Source of the DNA: Pyrenochaeta sp. MPI-SDFR-AT-0127
Lineage: Eukaryota > Ascomycota > Dothideomycetes > Pleosporales > Cucurbitariaceae
Length of the DNA stretch: 64,000 nt
Direction: 5' to 3'
Assembly (NCBI GenBank): GCA_020747015.1
Contig: JAGTJM010000027.1
Span: 395,698-459,697, forward strand
Shown: in pieces, positions 55,574 through 64,000 of the stretch
Layout: each line of letters opens with the position of its first letter
How positions within the stretch are numbered: the stretch's first letter is position 1
The notes under the pieces: generated by a model
What the model was told of the DNA's origin: nothing
Database searches by the model: none
What the model saw: the letters and a program-made list of their open reading frames with translations, nothing else
Position numbers and translations under genes: made by a program

Positions 55574-56549
55574 CTAAGCAACCTCGACTGCTCTGTTGCC
55601 GGCTGGCACCGGTCGTCCGAGTAGTCCAGAGAGGCGCTTGAGGCCAGCAGATAGACGAGCGTGTGCAGACAATGGGACAGGTTCTTCGGGCTCGTCATCG
55701 ATAGGCTCGTTCAATGGAGGCCCAGGCCGGCGGTTGTTCATAGTCTAGCGTATGTTAGTCATGTACCCAGACAGCCCAACCCAATCTTGCAGCACTAACC
55801 ATGTCATGCCATCCACCGCCGCCAAAGGTCGCCTTGGAGGGCCCAAGGTGCACGAATCCGAACCTGGTATAGTAGTCTATGAGATGCTGTACCGTGTGAG
55901 TCTATGTGTCCAAGCGTGCAGAATGGAGCCTTACCTTCTGGCATATCAGCGAAATGCGGTCTGCGTCGTCCAGACCGCGCACGTATCTGAGGAAAGACGT
56001 CAGGAGCGACCGCCCCAGCCCATAGCCAGCAGCGTCCGGCATGGATGCGAGCGAATGAATGGCAATGGTCCGTCCATGGGGCTGGTGGCCGACGCCTGGA
56101 GCAGCGGTGTTGTTCCGCGGATAGTCCATGGCAGCATCGGTGATGACGACCGAGTTGGTGCGAGTGCCAATTATGTGAGCAAGAAGATGCTCGTTACTAG
56201 CGGGGAAGCCGGTCATTGTCTCAGGAATGGTGCCAAAGACGCCAAAGCAGAGCTCTGCACATGTCGACAGGCGGTATTCCAACTTCTGTGCAGAACATCG
56301 ATGTTCTGGCACTTGGAACGCCGCATTCTCCAGTGCCGTACAGGCGTCCTTGTCGGGCACGCGGAGCTGACGGATCTCGGCTCGAGCACCTATCGCCTGA
56401 AGATACTTGATGTCATCTGAATTCGGCAGAGGAAGCTTCAAAAGCTGTTGGGTATTGGTCTTTGCAGACGTCGAGGACGAACGCCCGCTGCCATAGGCTT
56501 TGTTCAGCGGCCTGGAGCGGGACCGTAGTGCGGCCTTGATTGAAAACAT
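55574..56549 (-). CDS. Arylalkylamine (serotonin-type) N-acetyltransferase-like GNAT enzyme
   Basis: Three exons: 56549-55935 (205 codons), 55886-55800 (29) and 55744-55574 (56 plus TAG). Introns are 55934-55887 (48 bp, GTAAGG...TACAG) and 55799-55745 (55 bp, GTTAGT, branch CTAAC, GCTAG). All junctions are phase 0, giving 290 residues. The family transfers acetyl from acetyl-CoA to arylalkylamines in the cytosol. Seen: a basic Ser-rich N-terminus, then IRQLRVPDKDACTALENAAF, KLEYRLSTCAELCFGVFGT, LLAHIIGTRTNSVVITDAAM, IAIHSLASMPDAAGYGLGRS (the acetyl-CoA-binding Q/R-x-x-G-x-G/A loop as AAGYGLG), and in exon 2 LIDYYTRFGFVHLGPSKATF with GGGGWHDM. Exon 3 adds an acidic, Pro-rich tail beyond the catalytic domain. 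No damage seen. Confidence 0.86.
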
Positions 56550-58769
56550 GCTCGACGAGTGAAGCAGAACTGGGAGATGTGCGTGAAAAGATGCGCTGGA
56601 TGAAGGGCTGGGAGGAAGTGCTGAAGAGAAAACTAGTCGGCAGGTTCAACCCAATATAACAAAAATTTGACATGCGAAGCCTGGAGCATTGGCGGTGACG
56701 ACTTGAACGAGAGACGGTGGGGGTTCTGTTTCGGAAACCTGTCGCGAACACAATTGGGAAGCGACATGCGCATTCGTGCAACATGGTAAATGCTGAAGGT
56801 TGATGAAAGCCGAACCGAGAGATGAGAAGTCATTCCGCGGGTGACACTGAATTGGCTTGCAGCCGCTTTGATATCGCTGGTCACGGGGATTGTCTGGCAC
56901 GGCGTCAAGATGCTTCTGCAACCGCAGGCGATTGAAGAGTGAGCCCATAATTGCGTGTCCAAGGCGGCAAGTCCATGAGGCGAAAGTCAAGGCTGGCGTC
57001 AATAGTGGTACAACAGCAGCGACGGTACAAGACCCTAGGTATCGCCCTCCGTTGTGGCGATGACTCTACTCAAAAGGCGGTCGCGCTGCTGTGCAAGGTG
57101 GTAAGGCTGTGGAGATTCACCTTGCACATGTTGCCTAACTGCCTGACACTCGCCATCTTTGGGATGCGTCGGCGCTGCACGGTAGCCCTCACACTTACCG
57201 GACCGAACGGCAGCCAATCACACGGGTGCAGGGATGGTGCGGAACCAGTCACGGGCGGCTTGCATTACCGTTCGTTCCCAATTTGTCAAACAAGCGGTCA
57301 TCTAGCAGGGCTATCCGGGAATCCTCGACCAATGGCGATAGCGAGCTTGCGCTGTGCAAAGTCTTGTATGTGGAGTGCTCTGTCGACTACAAGAGCTTTC
57401 TATACATGGTTAGCGATTCTGGTGGCGCCAGGCCCTGCTAGCGAACTGTGACTTGGCGGACGAATGCGGTAGGACTCGGATTGGCCGGTTGGTCGTCCAC
57501 CAAGAAGCCTCCTCGGAGTGCATCCATGCCCTGGCGAAGGATCCATGCCCCGGCAAAGATTTGCGGGCCCATCCGCCTCCGCCTGTTGCGCCGGTTCCAC
57601 CAAACCCCCACCACCTCTCGCTCTTCCATGCCAACCCACTCTCTAGCGCCAGGCACCCTGTCAGGATGGCCAGAGGTTCGCCTTTTGGAGTGACAATACC
57701 AAGCAAAGACTGACTAGTTTTGACGTTAACGCCATCTCGATATTGTCGCATACTCTGTGGCACTAGCTAGTGTATTGCTTCCAGTCTTTGCCCGACCACC
57801 CAATACGAACTCGCATAACTTGCGTGGGATGAACCCCAACGTCGATATATGGGGGTGGCAAGTCTGTGGCCACAGGCACATGGGAAGGTAGATGGGGTAA
57901 CCAGCGTCCACATGTGCCACCTAAAACACGCTTTGGTCTGTGATTACGGTGACGGTAGGAGATTGATAGGCCAAAGACACGGTCTGTTTGCGTCATCAAC
58001 TTCAGACAATAGGCTTTGCATAACAAGATGCGGCCGACTCGTCTGGTTCTGGTCTCCACCCAATACGACTTTGCCAAAGGCCATGGTCTGGCGGAGCTCC
58101 GTGTTGTGCCGATCACGACACTCGACGTTAAGAGCGCCTGCTCCTTGCCCTCACTGTATGTAACCTTCACAGGTGGTACACATCCACCCCACTGAAGTGT
58201 TCATTTTCTATGCTCCCCACATCCTCCTGGTACTAACGTTGGAGAGTAGACGTTATTCTTTGCGCACACAACATACACCCAAGGTACGTGTCATGTTTAC
58301 GATTGATTAGTTTGCTGACGGCCATAGCTCATACTCAAGACCCGAATCGTTGCCCGCACCATGTCCAATCCGACCCAAATGTCCACACCATTGCGCGATG
58401 ATACGTCTACCGAGATGCTGTTTCGAACACAAAGCCACATAACGAAAAAAGGCGTGAGAAATTCTAACAATGGTCATTATTCGTCTTGGGTCAATAGACG
58501 AGGACGCTTTACGCAGAGCAACGAATTCACCACATCAAGATCAGCCTGCGCACACATGAATAAAGAGATTTATTTCATTCGCACATCAATCTCATGTCCC
58601 AAATGAGATGGAACAAACTAGGCAGCTACGGGGATGCCGAGGCCGCTTGTGCTGAGGGTATTGGATGGCAGGATTCCATAGCCAAAGACACAGAGTATGC
58701 GACCGAGGACTGGAAATTTCGTTATTCAACGTCGACAAGCACCTACCTAGGAACACTCACGATATTGGA
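56550..58769. other. GC-rich region with overlapping frames, no confident gene
   Basis: Long frames on both strands (56951-57451 plus; 57763-57410 and 58170-57763 minus) lie in high-GC DNA and disagree with each other. The most protein-like piece is minus QSLLGIVTPKGEPLAILTGC near 57,710-57,650. No domain, signal or splice model supports any of them. One or more decayed genes may be present. Confidence 0.25.
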
Positions 58770-59600
58770 CAATCAAATCGATATGCGTTGAGCGACGGCC
58801 TAGGCCAAGGTGGTCTTCGGTCTTGCTGGAACCTGGCCGGTCATGGAAGAGCACCGTATTTGCTAGGAGCTTGTTTGCCAGGCTAGTGGATTGTCGTATT
58901 GTTTATTGCTTGTAGTAATTGGATAGTCGAATCGATATGCGTTGAGCGAGTGCCTGTGCCAAGGCTATCTGGGTCAAGGCGGTCTGCCGAAACCTGTGAG
59001 TCATGGAAGAGTACTGAATTCAGTCAAGAGCTTGTTTGCCAGGCTATTGGATTGTACCATTGTACATTGATCTGTAGCAATGGACAGTCGAACCGATATG
59101 CGTTGAGCGAGTGCCTGGGCCAAGGCGGTCTTGCCAGATGTCTTGTCGGATCCTGGTGATCCATGGAAAAGCTCTGTATTCTGCCAGAAGCAGCAATTGA
59201 ACAGTCGCATTGATAAGCGTCGAGCGAGTGCCTGGCCAAGGCAGAACCTGGTGAGCCATTGAAGCGCACTGTATTCTGCCAGGAGCTTGCTTGCTTGGCG
59301 ATCGGATCGCTCCACCACACTCTGGCAACGCATAAAAGCGCATTGTTGTCTCGCTAAAGCAATGGCCAAAGTCATTATGTGTATTGATGTGTAGACATTG
59401 ATGACTATAAGATATTGGACAGTCGGATCGATAAGCGTTGAGCAAGTGCATGGGCCATGGCGGTCTTGCCGGAACCTGTTATCCACGAAAGAGCACTCAT
59501 TTTTGGAGGTTGCTTGCCAACCACCTCTTCGCAGGCCATCGAGGGAATAGATGGATGCTCTGGATAACCGAGAACGTCCGCTTGAGTGCTGCTTTGCTTT
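58770..59600 (-). repeat. Tandem array of five degenerate P-loop-encoding units
   Basis: The word GCGTTGAGCGA (or a close variant) recurs at 58785, 58939, 59100, 59217 and 59435, i.e. spacings of 154, 161, 117 and 218 bases, each embedded in a longer similar block containing CTTGTTTGCCAGGC and CAAGGCGGTCTTGCC. On the minus strand each unit reads roughly as S-L-A-N-K-L-L-A ... F-H-x-x-P-G-S-G-K-T followed by ALAQALAQRISIRLS, a Walker-A-like stretch. The highest-coordinate unit is the best preserved. Others carry stops, deletions or altered Walker residues. This is a tandem amplification of what looks like one exon. Confidence 0.6.
59405..59599 (-). CDS. Best-preserved P-loop unit, possible terminal exon
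   Basis: Minus frame open for 64 codons from 59599 to TAG 59407-59405, with an internal ATG at 59500. It reads QADVLGYPEHPSIPSMACEE, VVGKQPPKMSALSW, then ITGSGKTAMAHALAQRLSIR and LSNIL. G-S-G-K-T is a Walker A core preceded by a hydrophobic strand and followed by a helix, as in P-loop kinases and ATPases. An AG acceptor lies near 59,588. No Walker B or further domain is found, so at most this is one exon or the founder unit of the array. Confidence 0.42.
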   Translation of the reverse strand, partial: KQSSTQADVLGYPEHPSIPSMACEEVVGKQPPKMSALSWITGSGKTAMAHALAQRLSIRLSNIL

Positions 59601-59602
59601 CA

Positions 59603-60869
59603 GTGATAAGGACATGTATTTCTGGTCAAGGAAGGAGGTTTACCTCGTCTTCTGAGATGCTGTTGTTGGTGTTACGGCGTCCCACGGTGGTAAGACCGAC
59701 CTGAGGAGTATGAACTCATGTACGCCAGGCCAAATTAAGCCTAGTTTCAATCACCAGTACCGAAACGGCATGGACGGACACCACGTCCGCCATCTTTCAT
59801 CAACCAACATGCGTCAGAGGGAACCATACTCAATCACTTCAGTTTGTTCGCCGCTAATGGTCTGCTTGAATCCGCCTTAAATCTAGCTAGATGCCCTTTA
59901 GATCATTAGCCGGCCCTTTTCCTCGCCCCATCACTTCCGTCGAATGTATTGGTTTTGCTGGACCAATCGTTTGGGAAGCCATGGTAAGCACCGCAGCTCT
60001 AGCCATTCTTCAGCCACTTACAGCCACTTACGGCCACATAGACCTTGTGATACTCGCGGTAGTTCCCATGTTGCAACATCGAGAGACGGAGAAACCCAAG
60101 CGTGAACATCCCTCTTGAGCTTCGATGACTTGCAGAGTAATTCGTAGGTTCAAACGACGTCCACTCGAAGAAATTGTCGAACATCTTGTTCACCGACGTG
60201 CAGTCCCACAAAACTACGTTTTCCACAAGCTGGAGAAGACTTCCAGCACAGCATTCCACAGAGCATGTCCCACGAAGCGATGGCAGAGAGTGCGCATATA
60301 GACGAAGTACTAACAAAGCCAGTCGGCACATGACCACGCGCCAGAAAGCGGACTACGACAAGTACATTACCTTAGACCGTCCACTGTCGGTATCCGATCA
60401 GGAGGAACCATGATTTCGGCACAAACGTCAGCGCATTGGCACCCACCTCGCTGAGCTCGCCACGTCCATACAATCACATGGCGACCCTTAGTCTTTCTTT
60501 AGGTTAGTCAGAACTCGAACTTCGTTGCCAATAGCATACGCATCAAGCCTTGTGACGCTTAACTCATCGGTAGACTCCGTCGATGGCCAACCCTCTGTAT
60601 CGTCCACGAATTCTAAGCAACCTCGGTATCAGCTGCTCAGCTACCGTACACTTCCCAAAGAGACTGCACAACCACAGACTACAACTTTTAATGGGGCCTT
60701 TCTTACTAGGGTGGCTCATCTGTTTACTGATGAGATCTGCCTAGACGACTCCTTCGGCGCACATGTGAGCTCACAACCCCAAGTCAGTGTGGTGGAAAAC
60801 AGCTCAGATTCTAAAGAGCTATCATTGACTGCGCAGCGCAATACCCTGTCGGTTTAAAGAATAGATATC
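59603..60869. other. No confident gene
   Basis: A plus frame at 60525-60857 (110 codons; Ser/Thr/Gln-rich) and a minus frame at 60337-59999 (with NKMFDNFFEWTSFEPTNYSA) are plausible but unsupported and overlap nothing recognisable. Confidence 0.27.
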
Positions 60870-61139
60870 TCAGACTAGCGCGTAACTGAAGCCTCCTTCG
60901 CAAAGATCTAACTTTGTACAGACGACTAGTATAAGTGCATCACCCCCAGATGCATCAAGAAATACTCCGAACCGGCACTCCTGCACTGGCATTAGGGTAG
61001 CCGCCGCGTCAGGGTTGAGATCATCAGCCGCATCAAAGCGATTAGTGTGCGAGTCGGATTGGAATGCTATCCGCACCCAACCTTCCGAATTATGGCTTTT
61101 GGACAACGGGTTCAGCTGCATGACGAACTTCCAGTACAT
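60870..61139 (-). CDS. Possible terminal exon, unknown protein
   Basis: An 89-codon frame with well-balanced sequence (MYWKFVMQLNPLSKSHNSEG, WVRIAFQSDSHTNRFDAADD, LVVCTKLDLCEGGFSYALV). The frame extends a few codons upstream of the ATG (RQHDHIL) to a TGA, so it may be a last exon. No domain recognised and no splice partner found. Confidence 0.35.
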   Translation of the reverse strand: MYWKFVMQLNPLSKSHNSEGWVRIAFQSDSHTNRFDAADDLNPDAAATLMPVQECRFGVFLDASGGDALILVVCTKLDLCEGGFSYALV

Positions 61140-63100
61140 CAGAATGTGGTCGTGCTGCCTTCGATCTCATGTACGCTTCAGTGAACGATAGTGCGGAACC
61201 TCACACGTCCTCAATGGATCTGTTCGTGTAAGAGAGAAGACCACTCTTAGTTTCTTAGCATCTCAAAGTGCTACGGAACAGTGTGCACTATCTGCGCCCT
61301 GGGAGACATGACGGCCCATCGATATGTGCCTCGCCCTGTGGTAAGCGGCAGCGATACTCGCACGGTAGCTATACTTATGCCATTAGGACATCTATCTTGC
61401 AAAGCCCACATCACAGAATGATTTGAGAAGCAAGGAAGAGAGTATGGTTAACGTGCGCACACTTCACGCGGAATGGATATGCGCTCGGTTGGTCACGCAG
61501 CTTTTAAGGATGGTTTTCATTTACACACACTAGGAGAAGCCCGTATACGAGAATGAATGGCATAGATCAGGATTCTATTCTCCTGTCTGACCGTCGCAAG
61601 CTGTAGAGCCATCCGGGCCGATTCGGTGCTTATCTTTCAATTATACTCTCTGAAATCAGGTGAGTGCACAGATAACACTCCATGCGGCAAGATGTAGCTA
61701 AGAAAATAATACTCTTGCGATGATGAGTCTGCTAGGCGGAGCTCTTATCCTCGGTGATTATGGTGAAAGCGATGTCTGAATATTGATAGAATGTTGTTAC
61801 TAGTGAGCACTCCCTTCTATGGTGATGCTACCTATTTGACTTAGTGCAAGAATAGTAGTGCTAGTACTACATCCTAAGAGTAAGTGCGCTGATGTGTGTA
61901 TGTAAGATGTGCGATTGCAAGTAGTCGGGTTTATTACGTGGGTTCGGAGCAGTCATATCAAGTGTTCGCAGACCATTGCGCCGAGCTTCTCTAAGCGGCT
62001 ATCTAATAAAAGGTTTTAAGGAAATCCGGTACTTAGTTCAAGCAGGGAAACAGCTATCAGGACTACCTAAGTGATAACAGTTTCTAAGGTGGCATCTTAT
62101 AGGTGGTCAAGTAAGGCTCCAAGGCGTACTGCAGAGAGGCAGACTAGGTCGGTGGTTATAGTGCGGGAGGGTTAAGTGTAGGAGTGCTTTGTTACATTAT
62201 AATATCCTATTATATAGTTGAAGTCCGATATAATACTACATATCAAGAGCAGGTCAAAGGGTGGGAGGTGACACAGTATTGAGAACAAAGTTGGTAGTGT
62301 TCCGACTCGAAAGACTGGCTTATTCTAACCCCATTTAGAAAAGTCTATGAGATCATTTACGTTATAAGCTTACAGGATAAACAAAGTAACCATCCAGTCG
62401 ACACAGTCGCTCCCGTATAAGCATCCCTGCTCGGTGCGGCCGTGTGGACAAGGAAGGTCTCTCTACCACTGACTTCAGCATTGGCGGGCTCGCTTAGCCC
62501 TAGAAGTGCGGTAATTTTTTCCCAGAGACACTGATTCCATGCACTTTACACGCCATAACTGCCTCTTCGTTTAGCTTACTATTATCAATCCTCCTAATGT
62601 TTATCTGTGACGCCGCAGTAGGGTCTATTCGCAGAGAAAAATAGGTGCTCGAATCACAAATAGTCTTATCACCAGCATAACTGGACGTCTGGAAGGGGTC
62701 GATCGCGCGATTGCGCCATGACTCTCTCGTGGGATACGAACGAAGCTAACTATAATTCGGTTTTGTACACTTCTTTGCTACAGATTGTGCATCGAAACAG
62801 GAACAATAAGCGCCTAGGGTCAGAACCTTCATGACCGTGCTCTTGAAGCGAATCAGTAAATATAGGTGGAGTCCCGAATACGATACAGTGAACACACTCA
62901 AAGCTTGCTACCAAATGGGCTAGCGACGAGATTTTTTCATTCTGACGTGTGAATACAGAAGACTTGCGATAGCAACTCCTGTTGAGTGGCCTGTGAACAG
63001 TTCCCGACCGCACTCAAGGAGAGCGGCAACAGATCGATTAGCGATCTGACAGTGTAATAATCCAGATTGTTATAGACTCCGCTTCTCGCTATGCCCTTCA
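61140..63100. other. No supported gene
   Basis: 61.2-62.7 kb has no frame above 60 codons and no recognisable repeat. A minus frame at 63013-62750 (87 codons) has no family. Confidence 0.4.
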
Positions 63101-63331
63101 TCAGCACTCGAGCGAACCGCTGTTGGCATGACTGCTAACCAGAACGCCCTTAGGATCAGCTGCACCACTCTTTACATTCACCATCCAGTCGTCAAGACTT
63201 CGTGTACCAGAAACAGCCAAAACAGTGACTTGCCCATGTGACTCGCATTCCACTGGCTTATTTTGATTCTCAAAAGTGCAGCGCACGGATACATGGTAGA
63301 GGCTACAATCTCACTGTGAGCTTCTTTCGAT
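63101..63331 (-). pseudogene. Class-3-lipase-like fragment
   Basis: A minus frame carries YHVSVRCTFENQNKPVECES, HGQVTVLAVSGTRSLDDWMV and NVKSGAADPKGVLV, resembling the strand preceding the oxyanion-hole region of class 3 lipases (V-A-V-x-G-T-x-S-x-x-D-W). The GHSLGG nucleophile elbow expected about 60-80 residues later is not found downstream, where the frame closes at 63,101. Upstream another frame (63531-63331, 66 codons, NNETFVNLMLIIIVPHIWYN) could be an earlier exon. The fragment is therefore incomplete. The Arg of the usual RGT is Ser here. Confidence 0.42.
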
Positions 63332-64000
63332 CAGGTCGCTGCCATATGAATCAGAGGCCAAGCGGCAGTGATCTGGACATTGTACCAGATGTGTGGAACT
63401 ATTATGATTAGCATAAGATTGACAAAAGTCTCGTTGTTAGTGACAGCAAGGTGGTCTTGCTTCGACTGCAGAACAAAAGCATGAGTCCTTGTAGCTCGAC
63501 TTTCGCGAGACCGTCGTTTGGCTTCGCTCATTCATTCTGATATGTAGCTTTCAATGTACTCGAGCACGTGAACAAAGTTCTACCCCTCACGTCGTTCAAT
63601 TGGGGTACGATAGAATGTTTAAGATTAACTCTCCGGCACATTCATAATTATACTTTGCGTACATTATGCAACAGAAAGTCTAAACCATTGAACAGTCGTT
63701 TTATTGTCGTGTCGTAAGCTGCCATTGATGAGCGTGTTTATGCGGCACAGCCGTCGATTGTCACAAGAATATTCTATTTTGATCCTTATCTGTGTCAAAC
63801 CCGAAAAGATTGCGTTGCTTGATATGCTGAGCCTACCCAACTAGCACGAACAAGCTGGATCAGCACTGCCATCCTTACACTCATACCCAACCACCTAACA
63901 TAATGGGTCAGTGCGACAGCCGCACTTTTGGCATTTGGTTTCAACGTATCGGCTGCTATTGCCTAAGTTGAAGCGCGTCTCAGAAGGTAGTTGAATGAGC
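63332..64000. other. No confident gene; window edge
   Basis: A 66-codon minus frame at 63531-63331 may belong to the lipase-like fragment. Near 63,903 an ATG in a favourable fungal context (ACATAATGG) opens a 22-codon frame (MGQCDSRTFG) that could be a first exon running off the window. Confidence 0.25.

Noticed and set aside
55752..56420. 222-codon plus-strand frame
   Set aside because: Lies antisense to the well-supported N-acetyltransferase exons and has no domain of its own.
57410..58170. Long overlapping minus frames as one or two genes
   Set aside because: High-GC DNA with equally long frames on both strands. No family signature or splice model could choose between them.
1..64000. tRNA genes, CRISPR arrays, bacterial operons, phage modules
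   Set aside because: No T-loop/acceptor pairs, direct-repeat/spacer arrays or clustered intron-free operons were seen by eye. A tRNAscan-type search would be needed to exclude tRNAs fully.

Overview
The window looks like a gene-poor, repeat-rich stretch of a filamentous ascomycete genome (Pezizomycotina). Supporting signs are short 45-60 bp introns with GT...CTAAC/CTAAT...AG signals, fungus-typical families (FunK1 kinase, HET, LysM, a fluoride-exporter fragment, an arylalkylamine N-acetyltransferase-like enzyme), and blocks of very AT/TpA-rich DNA with in-frame stops of the kind left by repeat-induced point mutation (RIP, C-to-T mainly at CpA). No tRNA gene, CRISPR array or bacterial operon structure was seen.

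Layout. 0-8 kb: a decayed blasticidin-S-deaminase-like gene; a three-exon gene with a PD-(D/E)XK-like motif, cleanly split by an intact 1,350-bp Tc1-type transposon; and a HET-domain pseudogene. 9-20 kb: a heavily mutated AT block, a decayed coiled-coil-like gene, an LSU-rRNA-like (probably mitochondrial) relic and a long AT-rich desert. 20.0-20.3 kb: a small gene for a secreted, Kex2-type, cysteine-rich peptide, the most interesting item here. 20.8-36 kb: a HET fragment, cryptic exons on the minus strand near 29 kb and a retroelement-like relic at 33 kb. 37-38 kb: a multi-exon membrane protein of unknown family. 41.3-43.8 kb: an intact FunK1 kinase gene. 44-51 kb: a decayed gene of unknown family, a fluoride-exporter fragment, a RIP-like damaged paralogue of an intact neighbour, and a LysM gene whose last LysM domain is broken. 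54-55 kb: a hAT transposase relic. 55.6-56.5 kb: an intact three-exon GNAT enzyme. 58.8-59.6 kb: a tandem array whose minus strand reads as repeated P-loop segments. 63 kb: a class-3-lipase-like fragment.

The genes do not form one pathway. The pattern is a fast-evolving compartment: intact single-copy genes (FunK1, GNAT, the small secreted peptide, the membrane protein, the 50.5-kb family member) sit among paralogues and transposon relics broken mostly by TGG-to-TAG, CAA/CAG-to-stop and CGA-to-TGA changes. The Tc1 element carries no such damage, so it probably arrived late or escaped the process. Coordinates of intron-containing genes rest on hand-placed splice sites and have not been checked against transcripts.
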